In this document: one piece after another, positions 16,464-25,987 of the stretch
How the letters are laid out: each line of letters begins with the position of its first letter
Position numbering within the stretch: position 1 is the stretch's first letter
NCBI GenBank assembly: GCA_023443285.1
Contig: JAEZVB010000105.1
Location: 1 to 38,699, forward strand
Direction: 5' to 3'
Length of the DNA stretch: 38,699 bases
From: Bacillota bacterium
GTDB lineage: Bacteria > Bacillota > Negativicutes > Sporomusales > Sporomusaceae
Notes under the pieces: generated by a model
The model's database searches: none
Told to the model about the DNA's origin: nothing
What the model saw: the letters and a program-made list of their open reading frames with translations, nothing else
Made by a program: the position numbers and the translations under genes

Positions 16464-17561
16464 ATGATGGATATGAATGCAGCATTTGACAAGAACTTCT
16501 GGCAGGATAAACGAGTTTTTTTGACCGGGCATACTGGATTTAAAGGTGCGTGGTTAAGTTTATGGCTTAATACCCTTGGAGCAAATGTTGCTGGATTTGC
16601 ACTGAAACCTCCCACTACACCTAATCTATTTGAATTGGCCGATATTAGGTCATTTGTTACTGATTTTCGTGGCGATATTCGAGACGCTGAAACTTTATCT
16701 ACAGCTTTGAATAAATTTAGGCCAGATATCATATTCCATATGGCAGCTCAACCGATTGTGCGTCTTTCGTACCTATCGCCGCGAGAAACTTACGAGACGA
16801 ATGTAATGGGGACGGTTAATCTCTTTGAAGCTGTAAGACGAAGTAATGGGGTTCGAGCAGTTGTTAATATTACTACAGACAAGTGTTATGAAAACAATGA
16901 GTGGCCATGGGGTTACCGTGAATCAGACAGGCTGGGAGGACGAGATCCGTACTCTAGCAGTAAGGCATGTTCTGAGTTGGTCACTCACGCGTACCGTAAT
17001 TCGTTTTTCGCGGTCGAACATTACGAGGAGCACGGAGTTGCGATCGCAACGGCACGAGCGGGTAATGTTATTGGCGGCGGAGATTTTGCTATTGATCGGC
17101 TTGTTCCTGATTGTATCAGGGCTTTTCTGAATGGACGTGAAATGGTGGTAAGAAGTCCAAAAGCCGTAAGGCCGTGGCAACATGTTCTGGAACCTTTGAG
17201 CGGTTATTTATTATTGGCCCGAAAGTTATACGAGTACGGCCCACAATATGGGGAAGCTTGGAATTTTGGGCCGCAAGATAGTGATGCGAGATCGGTTGAA
17301 GATATTTTGGGTGTATTATTGAATAAGTTTCAAAGCCCCTCTACATACGACATGGATAAGAATGTACAATTTTATGAGGCTAGCAGTCTTAGGCTGGATT
17401 GTTCAAAGGCTAGATTAAAGTTGAATTGGCAGCCAAAATGGACTATAGAACAAGCCTTAGATAAAATTGTTGAGTGGACGAAAGTCTATGTAGCGAAGGG
17501 CGATGTTGCTTCAATATCTGCAAAACAGATAGATGAATATGTTAACTGTAAGGGCTACTAG
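16464..17561 (+). CDS. rfbG: CDP-glucose 4,6-dehydratase
   Basis: Converts CDP-glucose to CDP-4-keto-6-deoxyglucose using bound NAD. The 365-residue short-chain dehydrogenase has the Rossmann motif TGHTGFKGAWLSLWL (about residues 20-34), DIIFHMAAQP, the ITTDKCYEN segment, and the catalytic YSSSK with Y163. The NVIGGGDFAIDRLVPD and RPWQHVLEPLSGY blocks are specific to RfbG. It may start at ATG 16464 or 16467; neither has a strong ribosome site, consistent with coupling to rfbF 3 nt upstream. Confidence 0.94.
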   Translation: MMDMNAAFDKNFWQDKRVFLTGHTGFKGAWLSLWLNTLGANVAGFALKPPTTPNLFELADIRSFVTDFRGDIRDAETLSTALNKFRPDIIFHMAAQPIVRLSYLSPRETYETNVMGTVNLFEAVRRSNGVRAVVNITTDKCYENNEWPWGYRESDRLGGRDPYSSSKACSELVTHAYRNSFFAVEHYEEHGVAIATARAGNVIGGGDFAIDRLVPDCIRAFLNGREMVVRSPKAVRPWQHVLEPLSGYLLLARKLYEYGPQYGEAWNFGPQDSDARSVEDILGVLLNKFQSPSTYDMDKNVQFYEASSLRLDCSKARLKLNWQPKWTIEQALDKIVEWTKVYVAKGDVASISAKQIDEYVNCKGY

Positions 17562-17576
17562 AGAGGAAGTATTTCT

Positions 17577-18806
17577 GTGAAACAGTCTACGTGTCGGTTA
17601 TGCGGTACTCCATTGTCAAATTCGTTTGTTAATCTAGGATTGTCTCCTCTTGCCAATTCCTACGTGCAGAAAGAGAACAGTCATCGAGGCGAAGTTTTTT
17701 TTCCACTTCATGCTTATGTTTGTGGAAATTGCTATCTTGTTCAGTTGGAAGAGTATGAGTCACCAGAAAATATTTTCAGTGAATATGCCTACTTTAGCTC
17801 ATATTCTAACAGTTGGCTTGATCATGCTCAGTCCTACGCGAGCGAGGCTTGCGAAAGATTTGGATTAAGCCATGCAAGCCAGATTATCGAAATTGCCAGT
17901 AACGATGGTTATTTGTTGCAATACTTCAAAAAATATGGTGTGCCGGTACTTGGAATCGAACCGGCACGGAATGTAGCAGAAATAGCCAGGGGTAAAGGCA
18001 TTCCTACCGTAACTGAATTTTTTGGTGCAAAGTACGCTATACAGTTAGCTAAAGAATATAAAGCTGATTTACTTATTGCTAATAATGTTTTGGCTCATGT
18101 GCCTAACTTAAATGACTTTGTTGTGGGAATGAAGAAGATTTTAAAACCTCAGGGTGTAATTAGTGTAGAGTTCCCGCATTTGCAGCGGTTAATTGAAGAT
18201 AACCAGTTTGATACCATCTACCATGAACATTTCTCTTACTTTTCTTTTTTTGTAATATGCCGGTTGTTTGCTGATCATGGCTTGGAAGTTTTTGATGTCA
18301 AAGAATTACCTACTCATGGCGGTTCACTTAGGGTATATGTAAAACATGCAGAAGACAACACTTGGCACGTTTCGCCGAGTGTATCGGCTTTGCTGGTGCA
18401 GGAAGAACTGAGCGGCTTAAAAGAAATGTTGACCTATCAAGCTTTTGGCAGCAGGGTTGTAAATGTCAAAAGGCAAATACTTGAATTTTTCTTTAATGTA
18501 AAAGAAGAAGGTAAAACAATTGTCGGGTATGGTGCCCCGGCAAAAGGAAATACATTGCTTAATTATTGTGGGATTAAGACAGATTACTTAGATTATACTG
18601 TAGATCGAAATCCCCATAAGCAAGGTCTTTATTTGCCTGGAAGTAGAATTCTAATAAAGCATCCGGATATGATTAAAGTTACTAAGCCCGACTATGTATT
18701 GATTCTTCCCTGGAATCTCACGGACGAAATTCTTGATCAAATGTCATATGTCCGGGAATGGGGAGGCAGATTCGTAGTGATCATACCGGAAATAAAGGTG
18801 ATTTAA
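17577..18806 (+). CDS. Sugar C-methyltransferase (NovU/TylCIII-type)
   Basis: SAM-dependent enzymes of this three-part architecture add a methyl to a ring carbon of NDP-4-keto-6-deoxysugars. The 409-residue protein has an N-terminal zinc site (CRLC at C6/C9 and CGNC near residues 49-52), a Rossmann SAM site (IIEIASNDGYLLQYF near 102-116; GIEPARN), and the conserved IYHEHFSYFS segment. The C-terminal domain has VGYGAPAKGNTLLNYCG (about 318-334). It starts at GTG with AGAGGAAG upstream. Its place after rfbF-rfbG implies CDP-4-keto-6-deoxyglucose or a derivative as substrate (inference). Confidence 0.88.
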   Translation: MKQSTCRLCGTPLSNSFVNLGLSPLANSYVQKENSHRGEVFFPLHAYVCGNCYLVQLEEYESPENIFSEYAYFSSYSNSWLDHAQSYASEACERFGLSHASQIIEIASNDGYLLQYFKKYGVPVLGIEPARNVAEIARGKGIPTVTEFFGAKYAIQLAKEYKADLLIANNVLAHVPNLNDFVVGMKKILKPQGVISVEFPHLQRLIEDNQFDTIYHEHFSYFSFFVICRLFADHGLEVFDVKELPTHGGSLRVYVKHAEDNTWHVSPSVSALLVQEELSGLKEMLTYQAFGSRVVNVKRQILEFFFNVKEEGKTIVGYGAPAKGNTLLNYCGIKTDYLDYTVDRNPHKQGLYLPGSRILIKHPDMIKVTKPDYVLILPWNLTDEILDQMSYVREWGGRFVVIIPEIKVI

Positions 18807-18807
18807 T

Positions 18808-19338
18808 GTGAATTTTTCAGAAACACCGTTACGCGGGTCCTATGTATTGGATATTGAAAAAATAGAAGACAAACGTGGGTTTTTTGCACGAAGTTTTTGT
18901 CAAAAAGAGTTTGCTATTATGGGATTAAACCCTTGTATTGCTCAATGTAATATATCTTTTAATTCAGTAGCTGGGACCTTGCGCGGTATGCACTATCAAA
19001 TATCTCCTCATGCAGAAACCAAGATAGTAACATGTATAACGGGAGCAATTTTTGACGTAATAATTGATTTGCGATCGGATTCCTGTACTTATTTACAATG
19101 GTTCGGGATAGAACTAAGCGGTGATAATTATCGTTTGTTGTATGTACCGCAAGGCTTTGCTCATGGCTTTCAGACGCTTGTAGACAATACTACAGTACAT
19201 TATCAAATATCAGAATTTTATAATCCTGAAAGCGCCCGTGGGATTCGCTGGGATGATCCTGTTTTTAATATTTCTTGGCCTCAGAATGACAATCGAATTT
19301 TATCAGATAAAGATGCTAGTTACCCTCTTTTCCGATAA
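18808..19338 (+). CDS. RmlC-type NDP-4-keto-6-deoxysugar epimerase
   Basis: A cupin of the dTDP-4-dehydrorhamnose 3,5-epimerase family, 176 residues. It retains GTLRGMHYQ with the catalytic His, the following TK lysine, FDVIIDLR, YVPQGFAHGFQTL, and GIRWDDP near the C-terminus. In this cluster the likely substrate is a CDP- rather than dTDP-sugar, because no rmlA/B/D genes are present. Start GTG directly after the methyltransferase stop, with AAAGGTGAT upstream. One or both of C3 and C5 could be epimerised; sequence cannot decide. Confidence 0.88.
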   Translation: MNFSETPLRGSYVLDIEKIEDKRGFFARSFCQKEFAIMGLNPCIAQCNISFNSVAGTLRGMHYQISPHAETKIVTCITGAIFDVIIDLRSDSCTYLQWFGIELSGDNYRLLYVPQGFAHGFQTLVDNTTVHYQISEFYNPESARGIRWDDPVFNISWPQNDNRILSDKDASYPLFR

Positions 19339-19356
19339 GAATGGGAGTATATATTT

Positions 19357-20046
19357 ATGTCTTTTGTTCAAGAGTATGATAAAAAAATAGTGTTATGGGG
19401 GGCACGCGGACAGGCCAAGGTACTGCAGGAGTGTTTATCTTATGTTAATTGCCAAGTCATCGCGCTTTTTGATAATAATGAGTTGGTACCCAGTCCTCTT
19501 ATCGATGTTCAGGTATATTATGGAAAACAAGGTTTTAACGAGTGGTTGCAGTACAATCACTACCCCGCATCTGACATTCGAGCCTTGGTAGCTATCGGTG
19601 GAGAGCGAGGCCGAGTCAGGCATGAGCTTCAGCACTATTTTATGAATCAAGGTATAATGATTATGTCTGTGATACATCCTACAGCTTTTATAGCTAAAAA
19701 AGTCCGGATTGGAAATGGTAGTCAGATACTGGCTAAATCTGCAGTTTGTGTTGACGCTAACCTCGGTGAAGCTTGCATTATCAATACTGGCGCCATTGTT
19801 GACCACGATTGTTTTCTGGGAAACGGTGTACATATTTGTCCGGGATCCCGGTTAGCCGGAGAAATTATTGTCGGAGATTATTCTACTATTGGAACCGGCT
19901 CTGTAATTTTGCCGAGAATACAAATCGGTAAGAATGTTATTGTAGGTGCAGGATCTGTTGTTACCAGGAATATTCCGGATAATGTAGTTGTTTATGGCAA
20001 TCCGGCCAAATTTATGAGGGATAATACATTAGTGGAGGTGGAGTAA
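19357..20046 (+). CDS. PglD/NeuD-type sugar acyltransferase (left-handed beta-helix)
   Basis: Members acylate an amino or hydroxyl group on NDP-sugars from acyl-CoA. The 229-residue protein has the N-terminal Rossmann-like substrate domain (KIVLWGARGQAKVL, residues 10-23; ALFDNN). Hexapeptide repeats run from about 105 to 215 (IGNGSQILAKSAVC; LGEACIINTGAIVDHDC; VGAGSVV). The conserved His in IVDHDC is the usual catalytic base. The aminotransferase gene starts immediately after its stop, giving the classical acyltransferase plus aminotransferase pair of 4-amino-sugar pathways (PglD/PglE). N-acylation of that amino sugar is the likely role. Confidence 0.88.
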   Translation: MSFVQEYDKKIVLWGARGQAKVLQECLSYVNCQVIALFDNNELVPSPLIDVQVYYGKQGFNEWLQYNHYPASDIRALVAIGGERGRVRHELQHYFMNQGIMIMSVIHPTAFIAKKVRIGNGSQILAKSAVCVDANLGEACIINTGAIVDHDCFLGNGVHICPGSRLAGEIIVGDYSTIGTGSVILPRIQIGKNVIVGAGSVVTRNIPDNVVVYGNPAKFMRDNTLVEVE

Positions 20047-21183
20047 ATGGCTATAGAGCGTATTCCGGTTTCAGGTCCGTGGATTACGCAAAAAGAGATT
20101 GATTATGTTGCAGATGCAGCGGCTAATGCTTGGTATCAAAATGCAAATTTTTATCACAAGAAATTTGAAGATGCATTTGCTGCATATCTAAATGTGGAGT
20201 ATGCTATTGCACTACCATCATGTACTTCGGCTATTCATTTAGCCTTGGCTGGCTTAGGAATCAGCGTGGGTGCTGAGGTTATTGTGCCGGAAATTACGTG
20301 GATTGCTACAGCTGCTCCTATTGATTACGTTGGTGCACAACCTGTATTTGCAGATATTGACCCGAAAACGTGGTGTATGTCTACGGAAAAGCTAGAATCA
20401 CTTATTACGAAAAATACTAAGGCAATAATAGTTGTCGATTTATATGGAAATATTCCTGATATGGATGAAATTTGCCGAATTGCAAATAAATACAACCTAG
20501 TCATAATTGAGGATGCTGCTCAGGCTATTGGGGCTTGTTACAAAGGAAGAAAGGCCGGTAGTCTTGGTGATGTTGGCGTTTTTAGCTTTCATGGATCAAA
20601 AACGATGACAACTGGCGAAGGTGGAATGCTGGTAACAAATAACAAGAATATATATGACCGGTGCTGTTTTTTACGTGACCATGGAAGAGACCCAAATGGA
20701 AAGATGTTTTGGAATACTGAAATTGCTTACAAATATAAAATGAGCAGCATGCAGGCAGCGCTTGGCTTAGCGCAGTTAGAAAGAATAGAGGAGTTGCTTG
20801 ATAAGAAAAGAAAGATTTTTTCGTGGTATAAGGAGTTTTTAGGCAAGTCGCCTTATCTTTCTTTAAATGAATCAAGTCATGAAGTTGAAAACACTTATTG
20901 GATGAGTACTGTTATACTAAGTGAGAAGCTAGGATTGGAAAAAGAAGAGGTTGTTGATTATTTATCGAAACAGGGGATTGACACTAGAGTATTTTTTTAT
21001 CCTCTTAGTTCTCTCCCACCTTACCAGGAGAGAGTCAATAGTAATATCAAATCGCGTAATAAGTATGCATACTCTTTATCTCCATATGGTTTTAATATAC
21101 CTTGCAGCATGGCATTAACATTTGAAGAAGCAAGATTTGTCTCTGAGAAAATATTGGAGCTAGTAGCGGAAAGAACTAAATAA
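20047..21183 (+). CDS. DegT/DnrJ/EryC1 PLP-dependent sugar aminotransferase
   Basis: Transfers an amino group, usually from glutamate, to a ketosugar nucleotide. The 378-residue protein has ALPSCTSAIHLAL (about residues 56-68), IEDAAQAIGACYKG, FSFHGSKTMTTGEGG with the PLP-binding K185, YKYKMSSMQAALGLAQLE, and a C-terminal domain matching perosamine synthetase-type enzymes. The start follows a GGAGGTGG site. With RfbF/RfbG upstream, the expected substrate is a CDP-4-keto-6-deoxy (C-methyl) hexose. It differs clearly from the second aminotransferase at 28260. Confidence 0.92.
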   Translation: MAIERIPVSGPWITQKEIDYVADAAANAWYQNANFYHKKFEDAFAAYLNVEYAIALPSCTSAIHLALAGLGISVGAEVIVPEITWIATAAPIDYVGAQPVFADIDPKTWCMSTEKLESLITKNTKAIIVVDLYGNIPDMDEICRIANKYNLVIIEDAAQAIGACYKGRKAGSLGDVGVFSFHGSKTMTTGEGGMLVTNNKNIYDRCCFLRDHGRDPNGKMFWNTEIAYKYKMSSMQAALGLAQLERIEELLDKKRKIFSWYKEFLGKSPYLSLNESSHEVENTYWMSTVILSEKLGLEKEEVVDYLSKQGIDTRVFFYPLSSLPPYQERVNSNIKSRNKYAYSLSPYGFNIPCSMALTFEEARFVSEKILELVAERTK

Positions 21184-21203
21184 GTTGGATTGGAGGAAGA
21201 TAA

Positions 21204-22265
21204 ATGTCTCCTTTTTTTTCTATTATTCTTCCAACACGCAATAGAAGTGATATTGTTATTCATGCAATTGAAAGTGTACAGCGGCAAACTTTTGCTGACT
21301 GGGAGCTAATTGTTGTTGATAATGATGAAACGGATGCCACAGCTATTGCTGTTCGCCCATATGTAAACAGTAAAATTCATTACTATAGAACTGGAAATTT
21401 ATCTATGTGCGATAACTGGGAGTTTGGTCTACACAAAACTAAGGGACAGTACATTAGCGTATTACAAGATAAGGCAACGCTATTTCATGATTCCTTAGCG
21501 ATAATAGCACAAGCAATTTCAGATTTTTCTAAGCCAATAGTTAGTTGGAATTATTCTTTTGTTCATAAAGAAAAAAATATAGAGAAGTTAATGCTTAACA
21601 AGCAATTTACTAGAAGCATTTATACTACAGAAGAAGTACTACAATTATTCTTATCTCACGGCGACTATCACTTTTCTCGAGTTATTCCTAGGTTTGTTAA
21701 TTCTTGTTGCGAAAGAAGCATTATAGAGAAAGCTATGAATACGTCAGTAGGCCGTGTATTTCCTCCAATATCGCCCGATTATACGTCAATGTTTTTACAG
21801 CTATATCTCTATAGTGAGTTATTATATATTGATAAGGTTTTAACATTGTTCGATAATCGGAAGTATAGTGGAGGAGCCGTTTATGCGGCAAAGCGCAAAG
21901 ACTCAGCCGAATATAAAGATGTTATGAAGATGGTGATAAACCAAAATGAAAATCAACTTTGTGATTTAGTGCCTGTAAATGCTCCTAATATCGGCTATAA
22001 CCATATGATGAATGATTATCTGCATCTTAGAGAACAGCTTGGTGGTAAGTTTTCCTATTATCCAATGGATAAGATTAATTATTATAATGAATGTTTTCAT
22101 TTTATTGAATTATCGGAGGCATTAGGCGCAGAGATGAATACAGAACGTGATATGGTTCATGTTGCGTTGCAAAAGGAATGTGGTAATATTCAGAAATCAG
22201 TGTATGATTTGCGCGAAAAGATTGGAGTTTGGCAGCAATATAAGGACGAATCTTTAAAAAAGTAA
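21204..22265 (+). CDS. Glycosyltransferase family 2
   Basis: A 353-residue GT-A enzyme. The N-terminus SIILPTRNRSDIVIHAIESV and the VVDNDETD nucleotide-binding segment (near 38-46) are typical. The expected DxD position reads LQDKAT near residue 89-94, so the metal site departs from the usual DDD pattern. The C-terminal 150 residues are unlike common GT2 domains. ATG with TGGAGGAAG upstream. DNA here is noticeably more AT-rich than the flagellar genes, suggesting separate origin. Donor unknown. Confidence 0.82.
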   Translation: MSPFFSIILPTRNRSDIVIHAIESVQRQTFADWELIVVDNDETDATAIAVRPYVNSKIHYYRTGNLSMCDNWEFGLHKTKGQYISVLQDKATLFHDSLAIIAQAISDFSKPIVSWNYSFVHKEKNIEKLMLNKQFTRSIYTTEEVLQLFLSHGDYHFSRVIPRFVNSCCERSIIEKAMNTSVGRVFPPISPDYTSMFLQLYLYSELLYIDKVLTLFDNRKYSGGAVYAAKRKDSAEYKDVMKMVINQNENQLCDLVPVNAPNIGYNHMMNDYLHLREQLGGKFSYYPMDKINYYNECFHFIELSEALGAEMNTERDMVHVALQKECGNIQKSVYDLREKIGVWQQYKDESLKK

Positions 22266-22299
22266 GGTAGATCTAAATTATTTTATGGAGATGAAGTTT

Positions 22300-23382
22300 A
22301 TGGAAAACTACTTTTTAAATACAATTATGAAATATCCTTGTATCAACGTAATGGATGTAATTAATAAAAGCGATGAAGTAATTATTTTTGGTGCTAGTGG
22401 TAATGGAATATTTGTTCATGAGGCTTTAAAGCAATGTGGAGTTAAAATTAAATGTTTTACTGACAATGATTCTGCGAAATGGAAAACTTCAGTTAATGGT
22501 TCTAGAGTAATACCACCTCAAGAACTTCCGGCAGTTATAAATGGCAAAACCCTGATCTGTATAGCCAGTAATTGGGCTAAAGATATTGGTTTGCAACTAT
22601 CTGGTATGGGAATAGAATCGTACATTGATTTGAGCTATTTTTTTTATGAAGGCTGGAAGCCACATTTTGATCATGAACTATTAAAGAAAAATATAAATAA
22701 TTTGGATGCAGTTTACCATATGCTTGAAGACGACGAATCCAAAGATGTTTATTTGTCTTTGATTCTTTACCGAATGACACTAAACCCTATGTGGAAGCCA
22801 GTTCCAGAATATAGACAATATTTTCATCCGCTTATACGCCCTAAAATAAATGATGTAATCTTTGATGCCGGAGCGTATATAGGAGATACTGCAATTGATT
22901 TTGCAAAACTATTGAAGAATCAATGCCAAATATACGCAATTGAACCAGAAAAAACAACATTTGAGGCATTAAACAGAAATTTAAAAAGTCGTAAATTGGA
23001 AGACATAGTAACTGCGATACCTTATGGACTGTGGTCTGAGAGAAATCGCTTATATATCGAAGCAGATCCAACTATGGGATATGCCATTGTGAATGAAGGT
23101 AAGCAAGCAATTGACCTTATTTCTTTGGACGAATATATAGAAAATAGCGGCGCTATACCAAATCTGATTAAAATGGATTTAGAAGGCAGCGAATTGCAGG
23201 CTCTGCAAGGAGCTAAGCATACGATATCCATGCAAAAACCCAAATTGCAAATCTGTGTATATCATAAGTCCGATGATTTGTGGACAATACCTTTGTATAT
23301 AAAGCAACTAAATGCGGAATATCGTTTCTATTTAGGACATCATGCAGAGGGGTATTGCGAAACCGTTTTATATGCTGGTTAA
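22300..23382 (+). CDS. FkbM-family methyltransferase with N-terminal Rossmann domain
   Basis: FkbM enzymes O-methylate sugars or polyketides using SAM. The 360-residue protein has two parts. Residues about 25-105 form a PglD-N-like Rossmann module (VIIFGASGNGIFVHEAL; CFTDND; LICIASNW). Residues about 185-355 form the FkbM domain (VIFDAGAYIGDTAIDFA; YAIEPEKTTFEALNRN; LIKMDLEGSELQALQGA). ATG at 22300 with GGAGATGA 7 nt upstream is preferred to ATG 22285. Very AT-rich (16 G+C in the 60 nt from 22321). Likely caps or decorates the glycan by O-methylation. Confidence 0.85.
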   Translation: MENYFLNTIMKYPCINVMDVINKSDEVIIFGASGNGIFVHEALKQCGVKIKCFTDNDSAKWKTSVNGSRVIPPQELPAVINGKTLICIASNWAKDIGLQLSGMGIESYIDLSYFFYEGWKPHFDHELLKKNINNLDAVYHMLEDDESKDVYLSLILYRMTLNPMWKPVPEYRQYFHPLIRPKINDVIFDAGAYIGDTAIDFAKLLKNQCQIYAIEPEKTTFEALNRNLKSRKLEDIVTAIPYGLWSERNRLYIEADPTMGYAIVNEGKQAIDLISLDEYIENSGAIPNLIKMDLEGSELQALQGAKHTISMQKPKLQICVYHKSDDLWTIPLYIKQLNAEYRFYLGHHAEGYCETVLYAG

Positions 23383-23403
23383 GAAATGGAGTCGAAATAG
23401 GTC

Positions 23404-24762
23404 ATGTGCAAAGTTACTGTTGTAATACCTACGTATAATAGAGTGGATTACCTGAAACAGTCAATCCAAAGTGTATTGAACCAAACTATTCAGGACTTTG
23501 AACTGTTTATTGTAGATGATTGTTCAACTGACAATACAATCAATTATGTGCAAGGTTTGTGCGATAAGCGTATAAGATATTTTCGCCACAAGGAGAATAT
23601 TGGTCAACTAAAAAATGTAAAAAAGATGTTAGAGCTTGCGTATGAGTTTGGCACAGGTGAATATATTACCTGGATGAATGATGATGATTTAATGAAGCCA
23701 GATCTATTGGCAACCAAGATTAAAATATTAGACGAAAACCCAAAGATTTCCGTCGTAAGTGCTAATTATGATTTGATTAATGATTTCTCGGAAGTATTTC
23801 AACAAAGGGTACTACCGATTAATGAGAATTGTATATTTGAAAAGTATGAGTTTATTGAGAAGTACTTAGCTAATCGTTCCTCATATGATCTTGGAACGCT
23901 TATGGCTCGAGCTGACTTCTTAAAGAAAAATCAGCTATATTACCGTCCTGAAGTGGGAGTTCGCTGTGACTGTTGTTTTGTATATGAACTTAACTTATTA
24001 TCACCCATTTACTTTATCGAGCAAGTATTATTTTCGTTTCGCGTACATTCTCAACAAATCAGTTCTTACACAAAAGATTATACCGAAAGTGATTTGATGA
24101 ATTTTAGCCTAATCCTTGAGTTGCTAAATAGGCGCGGCGCTGAGCATTTAATTCCCAATCTTAAGCGAGCTGCTTCTAGTATTTTGCTATGGAGATGGCT
24201 GCGCGATAATCAAAACGGGCGTGATATTTCAAGAGATGATTTGATGGAACTCCGACAGGAACCAATCTGGCTTGAGCCAGATATTAGTTCACCTATTGGA
24301 TATTTGTGCTTAGCTTTTAATAATGTGGATTGCAGTATATATAAGAATAAAAGATCCGACTCCTGGGTGGAGTTGGAGTATGACATTAATAAAACCTACT
24401 ATAAATGGATTAAATCCGTGGTGAAGGATAAGACAGGTATTTCACGAGTACTGGTTAAACTAAATATTAGGCGGATTGCAATTTTTGGTAGTCGGATATT
24501 GGCCTATCTTTTATTGCGTGATATGGAGCGCAATAATATTGAGGTCTGTACTTTTTTGGACAATAATAGTAGCCGTCAAGGGCAACGGCTCGGAGGCGTT
24601 ATAATAAATTCTCCTACTTGGCTTATAGATAATGACGTAGATGCCGTAATTATATCAATTGAAGGCAAGCATGATCAAGAAATATATAATCAATTAGTGC
24701 AACAAAATAATAAATTGGCGGGAAATATTTTTTCCTGGAAAGCGCTTGTTGAAGAGTATTAA
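23404..24762 (+). CDS. Glycosyltransferase family 2 fused to C-terminal Rossmann-like domain
   Basis: A 452-residue protein. The GT2 domain occupies about residues 1-260: VTVVIPTYNRVDYLKQSI, FIVDDCSTDNT near 37-47, WMNDDD near 92-97. After a linker, residues about 355-450 form a PglD-N-like Rossmann module (RIAIFGSRILAYLLLR; VCTFLDNNSSRQG; AVIISIEGKHDQEIY). That module is usually seen with acyltransferases or methyltransferases, so a GT2 fusion is uncommon. It is the last intact gene before the IS remnants and lies in the AT-rich segment. Confidence 0.82.
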   Translation: MCKVTVVIPTYNRVDYLKQSIQSVLNQTIQDFELFIVDDCSTDNTINYVQGLCDKRIRYFRHKENIGQLKNVKKMLELAYEFGTGEYITWMNDDDLMKPDLLATKIKILDENPKISVVSANYDLINDFSEVFQQRVLPINENCIFEKYEFIEKYLANRSSYDLGTLMARADFLKKNQLYYRPEVGVRCDCCFVYELNLLSPIYFIEQVLFSFRVHSQQISSYTKDYTESDLMNFSLILELLNRRGAEHLIPNLKRAASSILLWRWLRDNQNGRDISRDDLMELRQEPIWLEPDISSPIGYLCLAFNNVDCSIYKNKRSDSWVELEYDINKTYYKWIKSVVKDKTGISRVLVKLNIRRIAIFGSRILAYLLLRDMERNNIEVCTFLDNNSSRQGQRLGGVIINSPTWLIDNDVDAVIISIEGKHDQEIYNQLVQQNNKLAGNIFSWKALVEEY

Positions 24763-24829
24763 GTAATTTACCTAATTTGTTATAAACCTAACTAAATAGA
24801 ATAATCTTTCAATCCAATTCAATACCTAA

Positions 24830-25987
24830 AAGTATTTCTTTAAAGATCACAAGCGATTCAATGCTAAGCGTCTTGCTCAAATCAATGAGCACATCCTGTT
24901 GGCCGAAGCGGCACAGCAGGATGCCAAGAAAGAAGAAGAATCACAACAAGATGACGACAGCGATGATAATGATCAAAACGGCAGGAATTGTGGAAGAAAA
25001 GGAATCTGCCTTCGATACTGCTGAAACAGCCCCCGTCAATAACCAGGGAACCCTAATCCTTGACGCAACCTGCACTCCAACAGATATGCGCTTTCCAACG
25101 GATTTGGGGTTACTTAACGATGCTAGAGAAAAGTTAGATGAAATCATAGATACCCTGCATGAAGCTGCTGGAAAACAAGAAAGAAGACCTCGTACTTACC
25201 GGAAGAAAGCCAGAAAAGACTATCTATTGCTTTCAAAGCAACGAAAACCAAGGGAGAACCAGATTCGTAAGGCTGTCAAAAAACAACTACATTACGTCAG
25301 AAGAAACCTTGAAATTATTGAACAGATGCGTAAACAAACCCGGTGAACAAGAAGTAATCAGTCGCCGACAAAGCAACTTGTTTGAGACATTAAAAAACTG
25401 TTTTTGCGCAAACAGCCATGTACAAAACAAGAAATCACAGCGTACAAGACCGCATCGTCAATCTATATCAGCCACATGTCAGACCCATCGTGAGAGGTAA
25501 AGCAGGTGCCGCAGTCGAGTTTGGGGCCAAAGTGGCTATTAGTTTGGAAAACGGTTACAGTCGGATCGAATAACTTTCATGGGATTCTTACAACGAAGCT
25601 GGTACGCTAGTTGAATCTGTAGAACGCTATAAGCAACACCATGGCTGTTATACGGAAGCCGTACTGGCGGATAAAATTTACCGAAATCACGATAACTTGG
25701 CGTATTGCAAAAAGTACGGCATTTGTTTGAGTGGACCAAAACTGGGATGACCGCCAACGAATGATGTCTTGAAAAAAGCTGAGAAACAGATAGAACGGCA
25801 AGATGCTAGAGATCGCAATGCAGTAGAAGGCAAATTGGGGGAAGGGAAAAGAAAATATGGCCTTGCCTGTATATTCGCTCGTCTAAAAGAAACTGCCGAA
25901 TGCGTAATTGCCATGCGGTTTTTGGTGATGAATCTAGAGCGTAAGCTCAGGGTTCTTTTTGTTCCGCCTATTTGCGCAAAAATATGA
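24830..25987 (+). pseudogene. Decayed IS5-family (DDE) transposase
   Basis: A transposase reading broken by frameshifts and stops. Pieces in order: KRFNAKRLAQINEHILLAEA (from about 24851); LILDATCTPTDMRFPTDLG with the first catalytic Asp, then KARKDYLLLSKQ (to about 25340); and VQDRIVNLYQPHVRPIVRG, a stop near 25571, then VLADKIYRNHDNLAYCKKYG with the second Asp. After another stop near 25748 comes RNAVEGKLGEGKRKYGL with the Glu. The N-terminal third is absent. The parts match the general plan of IS5-type transposases. The element is plainly inactive. A homologous fragment is at 32765-32910. Confidence 0.8.

Noticed and set aside
15690..18806. CDP-3,6-dideoxyhexose (ascarylose/abequose) pathway
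   Set aside because: RfbF and RfbG are present but no RfbH-type dehydrase or its reductase; the C-methyltransferase and aminotransferase point to another product.
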